Shown in pieces: positions 36,166-44,441 of a DNA stretch of 64,000 nucleotides. The stretch is taken from assembly GCF_006439015.1 (NCBI RefSeq), contig NZ_RCZG01000009.1:126348-190347 (forward strand), given 5' to 3'. A program made the translations under genes and the position numbers. Below the pieces are notes generated by a model, which was given only the letters and a program-made list of their open reading frames with translations, was not told where the DNA came from and made no database searches. Origin of the DNA: Mycolicibacterium hodleri. Lineage in GTDB: Bacteria; Actinomycetota; Actinomycetes; Mycobacteriales; Mycobacteriaceae. Every line of letters starts with the position of its first letter. Positions within the stretch are counted from its first letter, which is position 1.

Positions 36166-39100
36166 TCACCGAGCTCTGGCAATCGAGACCCGCACGTCGT
36201 CGCCGATCACCCGAGCGTCGACTGGGTCGCCGAACTCGAAGCTGATGGCCAGGATCTCTCGAGCGATCAAGTCGGCATGCTGGCGGGCCCACTCCTCCCG
36301 CGCGGGAGGGACGGAGATCGTGACGTCGATCCGGTCGGATACGTCCAGTCCGCTCGACTTGCGTAGGTCCTGGAGCTCACGGATGCGGTCCTTCGCCCAA
36401 CCCTCGGCCTCCAGCTCAGGGGTGAGCGTGCCGTCAAGCACCACCAGCCCTGCGCCGTCCGGAAGCGCGGCGGTCCATTCCGGCTCCGCCGCAACGAGTT
36501 TCGAGCTGTACTCACCGGGCTGCAGGGTCGCTGGCCCCGCGGAGAGGGTGCCATCGGGATTGATGACGCCTTCGCCGGCCTTGACCGCCTTGATGGCGCT
36601 CTGGACGTCCTTGCCGAGACGTGGACCGGCGACCTTGGCGTTGACCGCCAGTTCGAACCGGCCGAAGGCGTCGATGTCGTCGGTCAACACGACCGACTTC
36701 ACGTTGAGCTCATCTGCAATCAGGGCGGTGAAGGGTGATAGCGAGGAGGGATCCACCGACTTGTCCAATGCCACCGTCAGCTGCGGCAGCGGTAACCGCA
36801 CGCGCAACTTCCTCGCCTTGCGCAGCGAGGACGCCACCGAGCAGACGTCGCGCACCTGGTCCATCGCGATCACCAGGGCGGGATCGGCGGGTAGCTCGTC
36901 CGCATCCGGCCAGTCGGTCAGGTGTACCGAACGTCCGCCGGACACGCCGCGCCAGATCACCTCGGCGATCAGGGGCAGCAGCGGCGCCGCCAGTCGGCCG
37001 GTGACCTCCAGCACGGTGTGCAACGTGTCGATCGCGTCGGGGTCCTCGGCCCAGAAACGTGAACGTGACCGTCGCACATACCAATTCGTCAGTGTCTCGG
37101 TGAACTGGCGCAACTGTTCGCAGGCCACCGAGATGTCACAGACGTCTAGCGATGCGGTCAACTCGTCACGCAGCGCCGCGAGCTTCGCCAGGATGTAGCG
37201 ATCGAGGACGTGCGGCGAATCGGTCCGCCAGGTGCCCTTCTGCGGCGCGTACAAGGCCAGGAACGAATAGGCGTTCCAAAATGGCAGGAGCACTTGCCGG
37301 GCACCCTCGCGGATGCCTTGTTCGGTGACGACCAGGTTGCCGCCCCGAAGGATTGGTGAAGCCATCAGGAACCAGCGCATCGCGTCGGATCCGTCGCGGT
37401 CGAACACCTCGGATACGTCGGGATAGTTACGGAGCGACTTGCTCATCTTTGCCCCGTCACTACCCAGCACGATGCCGTGCGAGACAACGGTCTTGAACGC
37501 CGGCCGGTCGAACAGCGCGGTCGCCAAAACGTGCAACAAGTAGAACCAGCCGCGGGTTTGGCCAATGTATTCGACGATGAAGTCCGCGGGATTGTGGCTG
37601 TCGAACCAGTCGACGTTCTCGAACGGATAGTGCACCTGCGCGTACGGCATGGAGCCGGAATCGAACCAGACGTCGAACACGTCGGGGATCCGGCGCATCG
37701 TCGAGCGATCGGTGGGATCGTCGGGATTCGGCCGGGTCAACTCGTCGATGTACGGCCTGTGCAGGTCATCGGGACGCACTCCGAAGTCACGCTCCAGCTC
37801 GTCGAGACTGCCATAGACATCGATCCGGGGATAGGCTGGATCGTCGGACTTCCACACTGGAATCGGGCTGCCCCAGTATCGATTTCGCGAAATCGACCAG
37901 TCGCGCGCACCCTGCAGCCACTTGCCGAACTGACCGTCCTTGACGTGCTCGGGATACCAGGTGATCTGCTGGTTCAGCTCGACCATCCGATCGCGGAACG
38001 CGGTCACCTTGATGAACCACGACGACACCGCACGGTAGATCAGCGGATTGCGGCACCGCCAGCAGTGCGGATACGAGTGGTCGTAGGTCTCGTGGCGCAG
38101 CAGCACCGCCCCGTTGACTGCAGCGGGACCGCTACCGGTCTTCAAGTCGCGGATGATGTGCGGATTCGCGTCGAATACGTGCTGCCCGGCGTAATCCGGC
38201 ACCGTGCCGTCGAAGCGGCCCTTCGAGTCGACCGGGGTCACCGCCACGATGCCGGCGGCGTCGGCCGTGGCCTTGTCATCCTCACCGTAAGCCGGCGCCA
38301 TGTGCACCATGCCGGTGCCATCGTCGTCGGTGACGAACTCGCCGGGCAGCACGCGAAAGGCGTTGGGCGAGTCCATGAAGTACGGGAAGGGCGGAACGTA
38401 CCGCGTGCCGAGCAACTGCGAACCCCGGTAGGACCCGAGCACGGTCGGCTCGTCGCCAAGCTCACGCGCGTATGCGGCAGTCCGCGCCTCTGCCAGGACG
38501 TAGCGTCGGCCGTCGGCACCCTCGACGTGCACGTATGTCATCTCGGGGTTGACTGCGACCGCCTGATTCGACGGCAAGGTCCACGGCGTCGTCGTCCAGA
38601 CGAGCAGGTGCGCTCCAACCATGTCACCGTCAGTCACACGAAAGCCCACGGTCAGTGCGGGATCCTGACGATTCTGATAGACGTCGTCATCCATCCGGAG
38701 TTCGTGGCTCGACAGCGGGGTCTCGTCGTTCCAGCAGTACGGGAGGACACGGTAGCCCTCATAGGCCAGACCCTTGTCCCAAAGCTGTTTGAACGCCCAG
38801 AGAACCGACTCCATGAAGCTGGGATCCAGCGTCTTGTAATCGTCGTCGAAGTCGACCCAGCGAGCCTGCCGGGTCACGTAGGCGCGCCATTCCTCGGTGT
38901 ACCGAAGCACCGATGCGCGACACGCCTCGTTGAACTCGGCGATGCCGAGCTCTTCGATCTGGCTCTTCTCGGTGATGCCCAATTGGCGCTGCACTTCGAG
39001 CTCTGCGGGCAACCCGTGGGTGTCCCAGCCGAACCGCCGTTCCACCCTGTACCCGCGCATGGTCTGATAGCGCGGCACGATGTCCTTGACGTAGCCCGTC

Positions 39101-39288
39101 AAGAGGTGGCCGTAGTGCGGCAGCCCGTTGGCGAACGGGGGCCCGTCGTAGAACACGAATTCAGGCGCGCCGTCGCGCTGATCGATGCTGGCGCGGAACG
39201 TGCCGTCGGCGTCCCAGTAGGCGAGCACCTCAGTCTCGAGAACCGGGAAGTTCGGCGCCCCGCCGGATGGCTTCGGGTAGGTACTCAT
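36166..39288 (-). CDS. ileS: Isoleucyl-tRNA synthetase
   Basis: 1040 aa class I synthetase. The HIGH-type motif appears as HYGH in PPFANGLPHYGHLLTG (about 50-65); KMSKS is in GSDGAKMSKSLRN near 605-617. The long CP1 editing domain and the ~1040-aa length without a zinc-type C-terminus match the eukaryotic-like type 2 IleRS of mycobacteria, which is usually intrinsically tolerant to mupirocin. Preceded by a T-box leader with the hallmark TGGTACCGCG, so expression should respond to uncharged tRNA-Ile. Confidence 0.96.
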   Translation of the reverse strand: MSTYPKPSGGAPNFPVLETEVLAYWDADGTFRASIDQRDGAPEFVFYDGPPFANGLPHYGHLLTGYVKDIVPRYQTMRGYRVERRFGWDTHGLPAELEVQRQLGITEKSQIEELGIAEFNEACRASVLRYTEEWRAYVTRQARWVDFDDDYKTLDPSFMESVLWAFKQLWDKGLAYEGYRVLPYCWNDETPLSSHELRMDDDVYQNRQDPALTVGFRVTDGDMVGAHLLVWTTTPWTLPSNQAVAVNPEMTYVHVEGADGRRYVLAEARTAAYARELGDEPTVLGSYRGSQLLGTRYVPPFPYFMDSPNAFRVLPGEFVTDDDGTGMVHMAPAYGEDDKATADAAGIVAVTPVDSKGRFDGTVPDYAGQHVFDANPHIIRDLKTGSGPAAVNGAVLLRHETYDHSYPHCWRCRNPLIYRAVSSWFIKVTAFRDRMVELNQQITWYPEHVKDGQFGKWLQGARDWSISRNRYWGSPIPVWKSDDPAYPRIDVYGSLDELERDFGVRPDDLHRPYIDELTRPNPDDPTDRSTMRRIPDVFDVWFDSGSMPYAQVHYPFENVDWFDSHNPADFIVEYIGQTRGWFYLLHVLATALFDRPAFKTVVSHGIVLGSDGAKMSKSLRNYPDVSEVFDRDGSDAMRWFLMASPILRGGNLVVTEQGIREGARQVLLPFWNAYSFLALYAPQKGTWRTDSPHVLDRYILAKLAALRDELTASLDVCDISVACEQLRQFTETLTNWYVRRSRSRFWAEDPDAIDTLHTVLEVTGRLAAPLLPLIAEVIWRGVSGGRSVHLTDWPDADELPADPALVIAMDQVRDVCSVASSLRKARKLRVRLPLPQLTVALDKSVDPSSLSPFTALIADELNVKSVVLTDDIDAFGRFELAVNAKVAGPRLGKDVQSAIKAVKAGEGVINPDGTLSAGPATLQPGEYSSKLVAAEPEWTAALPDGAGLVVLDGTLTPELEAEGWAKDRIRELQDLRKSSGLDVSDRIDVTISVPPAREEWARQHADLIAREILAISFEFGDPVDARVIGDDVRVSIARAR

Positions 39289-39500
39289 CGCGTGGTCGTC
39301 TCCTGTGCCCAGGTTCGTTCAGGCACGGGGACGACGTCGCACGGGTGCGCGAGCGCCGCGGTACCACCCCGCTTGCGCACTGACGTACGCCGCTCTTTCA
39401 TGGGCGTTGACGGACCCATCCGTTCGGTTCTACTGAGCCCCGATCACGAGTATCGGCGGGCCGTTCTTCCGAAGGCTCCCCGGAGATGGCCGGATCGACG
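39289..39500 (-). promoter_or_regulatory. ileS T-box riboswitch leader
   Basis: On the minus strand the ~200 nt before ileS contain AAGCGGGGTGGTACCGCGG, the T-box core (TGGTACCGCG at 39368-39359), followed by a GC-rich stem and an AGGAG Shine-Dalgarno near 39299-39303. Upstream a stem-loop-rich stretch includes a GATCGGGG segment whose ATC (39444-39442) could be the isoleucine specifier. Actinobacterial ileS T-boxes act mainly on translation, by sequestering the Shine-Dalgarno; the loop-terminator form is not obvious here. Exact 5' end is not determinable. Confidence 0.88.
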
Positions 39501-39514
39501 CCTGAATCTCAATA

Positions 39515-39570
39515 CTATCGACAGGAACTGCTCGAACCTAACCGGAACCCGATGCCTATTGACAGGAACT
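39515..39570. repeat. Paired 15-bp direct repeat upstream of ileS
   Basis: CTATCGACAGGAACT at 39515-39529 and CTATTGACAGGAACT at 39556-39570 differ by one base and are 41 bp apart start to start. They lie in the promoter zone upstream of the ileS T-box, between it and the condensation-like gene. One copy overlaps a minus-strand TAGTAT -10-like hexamer (39517-39512). A tandem activator or repressor site is possible. Confidence 0.6.
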
Positions 39571-39596
39571 TCCGGACGCTACGGCAGCTTCTGAAG

Positions 39597-40211
39597 CTAA
39601 TGCGCGAATGCCATCTCGGTGACGAGGACGGGACCCATGGCCTCAGACGTGAGTTCGATGAGCGCGTACGGGAACTGCTCCGCTAATTCCTGCACGGTGT
39701 ACGGCTCGAAACTACGCGTGTCGTATGACCAGTCCAGGGCTAGGACGTCGCCATCACGATAGGCGCTCAGCCTGAGCGCATGCCTGAGTTGCGTCGGATC
39801 GCCGGCACCGTAGGTAAACAGGATCTCGGACAACGGTTGTGCAGCGGCGTCCTCGGACACGTCGTGCATGATTCGTTCACGAGAGGACGTCGCCAGCGCC
39901 TGATGGACCTGGGCCAGCATCTCCGTGGCGCTCAGCTGATCCGGTCCGAGGCAGGGAATGGCCATCGGGTGTGCCGAGAGGCTAAGTCCTGGCCTGTCGA
40001 CGGCGACCACACCCGGCCCGATGGTCCGTGCGATGGCTCGGCCGAGTGCGGCGACGATGAGGTCTTCCGCACTGAGCCCGAGCGCTGCGGAGGCACCATC
40101 CAACTCCTGCGTCAGTACGACCGACAGCGGCGCGGCGAAGACGGCGACGTCATCACGCTGAGGTGCGTCCACTACGTCGTAGTCGGCAACCTGGAAGTTT
40201 GCACGCATCAT
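39597..40211 (-). CDS. Truncated condensation-domain-like protein
   Basis: 204 aa from paired ATGs at 40211/40208. The central FAAPLSVVLTQELDGASAALGLSAEDLIVAALGRAIARTIG and the later LSEILFTYGAGD resemble the C-terminal half of NRPS condensation/PapA-type acyltransferase domains. The catalytic HHxxxD motif of the N-terminal half is absent, so it is either an inactive relic, a partner subunit or a binding protein. A -10-like TAGCGT (40224-40219) is 7 nt from the ATG, implying a leaderless mRNA, and a perfect inverted repeat covers the -35/spacer zone. Divergent from a small HTH protein. Confidence 0.65.
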   Translation of the reverse strand: MMRANFQVADYDVVDAPQRDDVAVFAAPLSVVLTQELDGASAALGLSAEDLIVAALGRAIARTIGPGVVAVDRPGLSLSAHPMAIPCLGPDQLSATEMLAQVHQALATSSRERIMHDVSEDAAAQPLSEILFTYGAGDPTQLRHALRLSAYRDGDVLALDWSYDTRSFEPYTVQELAEQFPYALIELTSEAMGPVLVTEMAFAH

Positions 40212-40230
40212 GATCAAGACGCTACCCCCA

Positions 40231-40250
40231 GTGTCCCGAAAATGGGACAC
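40231..40250. promoter_or_regulatory. Inverted-repeat operator in the promoter of the condensation-like gene
   Basis: GTGTCCC (40231-40237) and GGGACAC (40244-40250) are perfect arms around a 6-nt GAAAAT spacer. The repeat spans the spacer and -35 region of the putative leaderless promoter of the minus-strand gene, a classic repressor position. The divergent HTH protein at 40347 is the nearest candidate binder. Confidence 0.6.
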
Positions 40251-40346
40251 GTCTACCCAAAGTGCGACGCCTGTGTTAATAATGACGTTTTCGTCTGATC
40301 TGCGGCCGTCACTGCCCATTCTTGGGAAATCTAGTTATGGTTAGCT

Positions 40347-40712
40347 ATGCCCCGCACCGATGAGAACGGCAGGCAGCTAAAGGCCCTGCTGGATTATCTC
40401 TTGGACGGTGACGTCGATGCGAAGGCGATCTACGACGCACTCGGCACGTCCAGCAGCACCTACTACCGCCGCGTGAAGGAACCCGACTATCCCGCCGCTG
40501 AAGAGCTGCGATTGGTGTCGGATAGATTCGGCTTGAGCTACCCAGACTTGCAGGTGAGATTCGGCTTGATGAGCCGCGAGGAAGTCTTGAGCTACGTCGA
40601 GTCCGCACACGTTACGGTCGCGATGGCGACCGGATCCAAGACGATCACCCGAAGTTCGCGTCGAACGCGGCTGTCCGATCTGACCCCACGCCAGGACGCA
40701 CCCCCGCTGTAG
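40347..40712 (+). CDS. Small helix-turn-helix DNA-binding protein
   Basis: 121 aa. Residues 8-50 (LKALLDYLLDGDVDAKAIYDALGTSSSTYYRRVKEPDYPA) look like a phage-repressor/AlpA-like helix-turn-helix in which the second helix is TSSSTYYRRV; residues 54-75 (LRLVSDRFGLSYPDLQVRFGLM) add a second helical unit. The C-terminus is Ser/Thr/Arg-rich. A TATGGT -10-like element (40336-40341) sits directly before the ATG. Not a family I can name. Context suggests it regulates the divergent condensation-like gene and itself. Confidence 0.65.
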   Translation: MPRTDENGRQLKALLDYLLDGDVDAKAIYDALGTSSSTYYRRVKEPDYPAAEELRLVSDRFGLSYPDLQVRFGLMSREEVLSYVESAHVTVAMATGSKTITRSSRRTRLSDLTPRQDAPPL

Positions 40713-41037
40713 CCGACTGTCTCGCCGAACTCCCATGGCGGCAACTGCCGCTGCCCAGTCAGTGTCTTCAGGGTCAGAGCAAACTCCGCTATAGTGGTGC
40801 GGGAGCGGCGGGGATTCCAAGAACACCGTTGGAAGTGGCGCTCGGAGGGGGCTTCTCGTTGCGATTGCGGCGCAGTGTCGTAACGACTTGGATGCGCTAT
40901 GAAAATCGTTCTGGAAGAGCGTCTGACGGGTTGCTCCTGAGGTGATAATTCCTACTCAAGCGGTATTCGAATGTTGACGCGCGTCATGCAGGCAACTGAG
41001 CAGCAGGCTCGACAATGCGGTTGGGGGATCCAGCGTC
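40713..41037 (+). promoter_or_regulatory. Intergenic leader before alkB with strong promoter and possible small ORF
   Basis: 325 nt without a normal gene. TATAGT at 40790-40795 is a strong -10 match with a weak -35 (TTCAGG area about 17 bp upstream), which would give a ~236-nt leader to the alkB ATG. Within it ATG 40899 opens a 13-codon frame (MKIVLEERLTGCS) ending at 40940. Whether it is translated, or the promoter serves a small RNA, is unknown. Confidence 0.45.
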
Positions 41038-42285
41038 ATGCGATCTGATCGACAGCGAGGCCGGCGAGCAGCGCCGAGACGAGATCCGACGCAGGGTAGT
41101 CGGTGGCGGGACCGAAAGCGTTATCTCTGGCTATTCAGCTTGATCATCCCCATACTTGCGTTTTCCTCGGTCATCGCCGTGAAGTTGACGGGTCTAACCA
41201 TCCTGTGGTGGGCCGGACCCATCGTCACATTCGGGATCATTCCAGCGATCGACCGCATCATCGGATCTGACGCGAACAATCCTCCAGGTAGTGTGCTGAG
41301 TAGGCTGCAGGACGACGGCTATTACCGTTGGGTCACCTATCTCTATCTCCCGATTCAGTACCTTTCGCTTCTGCTCGCCTGCTGGCTGTGGAGTGACAGT
41401 GGTTGGCTCGCAATGGACTTCGTCGACAAGCTTGGGCTGATGTTGACCGTCGGCGGAATCGGCGGCGTTGCCATCAATGCGGCACACGAACTCGGCCACA
41501 AGCGGGCGCGGTCCGAGCGATGGCTGAGCAAGGTGGCGCTCGCGCAGTCTGGTTACGGCCATTTCTTCGTCGAGCACAACCGAGGGCACCATTCGCGAGT
41601 AGCCACGGCGGAGGATCCCGCCAGCGCGCGAATGGGAGAGGGCCTCTACGCCTTCATCCCACGATCGGTCCTCGGAGGGATGCGCTCAGCCTGGAGGATC
41701 GAGGGTAGGCGTCTCACGGCGATCCGCAGGTCGCGATGGTCCATGCGCAATGACGTCCTCTACGCCTGGATGATGAGCGTCACCCTGTTCACCACCCTGG
41801 TGGCATGTTTCGGCTTCACCGTGTTGCCGTGGCTCATCGGCCAGGCCATCGTGGGCTTCTCCCTACTCGAAACGGTGAACTACATCGAGCACTACGGACT
41901 GCGGCGACAACGACTGCCCAGCGGACGCTACGAACCGGTGTGTCCGTCGCACAGCTGGAACAGCAGCACGGTGACGGCAAACCTCTTTCTGTTTCAGCTG
42001 CAAAGACACTCCGACCACCACGCGCATCCGCTCCGCCGATACCAGGCCCTGTGCCATGCCGACGACGCACCGCAACTGCCGGCTGGCTACCTCACCATGG
42101 TGCTCTTGGCCATGTTCCCGCCGCTCTGGCGTCGCATCATGGATCCGCGCGTGGTCGAACACTACGGCGGTGACGTTCGACTGGCAGCGCTGAGTCCCCG
42201 CGCCGAACATAAAGTGGTGCAACGGTACTCGGATCAACGACCTCTTCCGAGGGCTGTCGCGTCATCGAGCAACTCGTCAACGTGA
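41038..42285 (+). CDS. alkB: AlkB-family alkane 1-monooxygenase
   Basis: 415-aa integral-membrane di-iron hydroxylase. Histidine boxes: HELGHK at 150-155, EHNRGHH at 179-185 and LQRHSDHHAHP at 321-331; the fourth family motif NYIEHYGL is at 281-288. Helices at about 31-51, 56-76, 98-118, 128-148 and 242-275. It oxidises the terminal methyl of n-alkanes using reductant from rubredoxin. The usual rubA-rubB-alkR genes are not adjacent; downstream is a convergent SDR with no spacer. Electron donors must be elsewhere. Confidence 0.92.
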   Translation: MRSDRQRGRRAAPRRDPTQGSRWRDRKRYLWLFSLIIPILAFSSVIAVKLTGLTILWWAGPIVTFGIIPAIDRIIGSDANNPPGSVLSRLQDDGYYRWVTYLYLPIQYLSLLLACWLWSDSGWLAMDFVDKLGLMLTVGGIGGVAINAAHELGHKRARSERWLSKVALAQSGYGHFFVEHNRGHHSRVATAEDPASARMGEGLYAFIPRSVLGGMRSAWRIEGRRLTAIRRSRWSMRNDVLYAWMMSVTLFTTLVACFGFTVLPWLIGQAIVGFSLLETVNYIEHYGLRRQRLPSGRYEPVCPSHSWNSSTVTANLFLFQLQRHSDHHAHPLRRYQALCHADDAPQLPAGYLTMVLLAMFPPLWRRIMDPRVVEHYGGDVRLAALSPRAEHKVVQRYSDQRPLPRAVASSSNSST

Positions 42286-43131
42286 TCACGTTTGCGGGGT
42301 CTTGGACGCCGCGTCGCGCGTGCGCTTGAGCGCAATTTTCGCCACTCGCATCGACAGTGCAGGCGACAGACGCTCCAGGTACCACAACGCCTTCCACCAC
42401 CGCGGCACGACGATGATCGCGTGTCCGCGCACAACGGCGTCGAGCGCGCGGCGCGCGAACACATCCGGCGCCATCGGCCGAAGCGACTCCCCCAGCTTCA
42501 GCAGTTCTTCGTCACTGACGTTGGTGTTTCGTCCGTATTCGCCGCCCGTGAGGATAGGAGTCCGGACCACTCCTGGGCACAGCACCGAAACCTGCACGCC
42601 GTGGTGTTCGGCCTCCAGCCGCATCGCCTTCGATAGCGCGACGACCGCATGTTTCGTCGCCGTGTACCCTGCCTGACCGACCGTGGTGACCAGGCCGGCC
42701 ATCGACGCCGTGTTGACGATGTGCCCCGATCCCTGCCTGATCATGAGCGGATACACCGCCTGTATTCCGTTCACGACCCCACGAAGGTTCACGTCGATGA
42801 TGTCGGTCCAGTCGTCGAGCGTGAATGAATCGATCTCACCGCCGATCCCGATGCCGGCATTGTTGAACAAGTAATCGATCCGGCCGGATTTCTGCGCTGC
42901 CGCGGCCACTGCCTGCTCGAACGATGGATAGCTCCGCACGTCCAGTTCGACCGCATACGCCTTACCGCCGCGTCCGCAGAGTCGTTGCGCGAGTTCATCT
43001 GCGGGTTCGAACTGCCGATCCGCGATCCACACTTCCGCGCCCCGATCGACCAGCGTGGACGCGAGCGAAGCGCCGATGCCCGACGCCCCGCCAGTGATGA
43101 ACGCAATCTTTCCCGACACGCTCGATCCCAT
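42286..43131 (-). CDS. Short-chain dehydrogenase/reductase
   Basis: 281 aa. TGGASGIGASLA near 14-25 (NAD(P)-binding), NNAG near 86-89, catalytic Ser in NTASMAG near 139 and YTATK near 155-159. The C-terminal ~80 residues (IIVVPRWWKALWYLERLSPALSMRVAKIAL) resemble the long tail of mycobacterial SDRs that act on hydrophobic alcohols or ketones. Start at ATG 43131 (MGSSVSGKIAF); the frame reaches 43152. Convergent with alkB at zero spacing, so a role in alcohol or ketone oxidation of aliphatic substrates is possible but unproven. Confidence 0.85.
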   Translation of the reverse strand: MGSSVSGKIAFITGGASGIGASLASTLVDRGAEVWIADRQFEPADELAQRLCGRGGKAYAVELDVRSYPSFEQAVAAAAQKSGRIDYLFNNAGIGIGGEIDSFTLDDWTDIIDVNLRGVVNGIQAVYPLMIRQGSGHIVNTASMAGLVTTVGQAGYTATKHAVVALSKAMRLEAEHHGVQVSVLCPGVVRTPILTGGEYGRNTNVSDEELLKLGESLRPMAPDVFARRALDAVVRGHAIIVVPRWWKALWYLERLSPALSMRVAKIALKRTRDAASKTPQT

Positions 43132-43187
43132 GGCTGAAGGATACGGCCTCACTCGGCTTCATTCAGACGAGCGACTGCCCGTCGATG

Positions 43188-44441
43188 TCAGTGTGGCCCC
43201 ACCCGTCGCTGCATCGCCGGAGTGACCAGAACCCGACCCGCTGGCGCCGGCGACGGTCGTGGTGCCCGCATCCTTCCGTTCGACTCATCCCCTGCAGCGA
43301 CTTGCTGTTCAACCGGGGATTCGTCGGTAGGGACGCCTTCTTCTGGAATGTCCTTCCCGTCGACGGCGTCGCTCTGCGTCTCGGTCACCGCATCGCCCGC
43401 CGGATCGACCCCGTCAATTGGGTCCGCCTCGATGACGACTTCACCTTGCTCCTGCATCACCGGTTTATTGACCAAGGTGTCGGGCATCATCTCCGATGAA
43501 GCGGGCGTGTCGCCCTGGACCCCATCGTCGGCAACAGATTCGTCCTGAAGGGCACCGGCCTCACCCGTCGATCCGAGGGTGGACAGCTGCGACCAACTCA
43601 CCTGCGCCGCTGCGTCTACCAGCATGGCACCCTGCGGGGCGGCAGGAAGCCAGCTGCGGTCGTAGCCCTGCTCCACGATCGCCTTCAACGGATCGTTGAG
43701 GATATCGGCCAGCCAGCCCATGCCTCCTCGGCGCAGAGGTTCGAGGAGCGGCAGATTCTCCGTCGGCGCGAAGACGTAGGTCACCTTCCCCTGCGTCCAA
43801 ACGTAGTTGTCGGGGTCGTCGACGTCGACGTTCTTGTAGTCGAGGTGTAGGTAGACGAACCCTGCCACGGCGTTGGCGAGTGCCAGCATATTGAACGGGT
43901 TCTGAGGGAAGTCGGCGATGAAGTCGTACTGCTGCGCGATGTCAAGGACGTCGTACGGCACCGTGTTGGGATCCATGAGCCCGCCGCCGATGATCGAGCT
44001 GGACCCGCCGTAAGTCCGAGTGGGATTTCCTATCAGTACGAAAGACAAATCACCCTGAGCAGGGGCGTCGACGTCACTGGAATGCTCTTGCATCCAGCCC
44101 AGGGCGTCTCGCGCTCCGCCGCTGAACGCGAATACGAACTTCTTGCCGGGAATCGTCGAAGACTTGATCGAGCTATCCAATTGCGCGATGTTCTCTGCGA
44201 GCCCGAGGACTGGAACGCCAGGGATCAAGATGACGATGAGGGGCTCATAGTGCACCGTGGTGCAAGGCTGGCTCTTTGGGCACAACCTGCCCTGCAGATT
44301 GCTCGGCATCGAATACGGCGAAGGACCGTGCGCCAGCACCGTGGCGTCACCGCCGGGCAAAAGCGACGCCGCCCCCGCAGTGGGCGTGATGGCGAGTGAG
44401 AGCAAGGCGGCCATCACGGCAGCCGACGTCACGCGGTTCAA
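43188..44441 (-). CDS. Secreted PE-PPE-domain hydrolase
   Basis: 417 aa. Sec signal peptide at about 1-25 (cleavage near TAGA-A), no PE or PPE domain, then the PE-PPE alpha/beta-hydrolase domain to about residue 270 (VLIGNPTRTYGGS, PFNMLALANAVAGFVYLHLDY, LPLLEPLRRGG). The nucleophile motif is FAFSGGA (Ser ~107), with Ala where GxSxG normally has the first Gly. Conserved His in YLHLDY and acidic residues complete a plausible triad. The last ~110 residues are acidic, Pro-rich and not similar to the two relatives downstream. Start is TTG at 44441, with GGGAGG upstream. Likely extracellular esterase/lipase. Confidence 0.82.
   Translation of the reverse strand: MNRVTSAAVMAALLSLAITPTAGAASLLPGGDATVLAHGPSPYSMPSNLQGRLCPKSQPCTTVHYEPLIVILIPGVPVLGLAENIAQLDSSIKSSTIPGKKFVFAFSGGARDALGWMQEHSSDVDAPAQGDLSFVLIGNPTRTYGGSSSIIGGGLMDPNTVPYDVLDIAQQYDFIADFPQNPFNMLALANAVAGFVYLHLDYKNVDVDDPDNYVWTQGKVTYVFAPTENLPLLEPLRRGGMGWLADILNDPLKAIVEQGYDRSWLPAAPQGAMLVDAAAQVSWSQLSTLGSTGEAGALQDESVADDGVQGDTPASSEMMPDTLVNKPVMQEQGEVVIEADPIDGVDPAGDAVTETQSDAVDGKDIPEEGVPTDESPVEQQVAAGDESNGRMRAPRPSPAPAGRVLVTPAMQRRVGPH

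Noticed and set aside
37477..39594. 705-codon open frame opposite ileS
   Set aside because: Antisense to ileS and runs through the T-box; translation is His/Arg/Val-rich shadow coding.
39486..39686. 66-codon plus-strand frame near ileS
   Set aside because: Overlaps the direct repeats and the end of the condensation-like gene; no Shine-Dalgarno and no homology.
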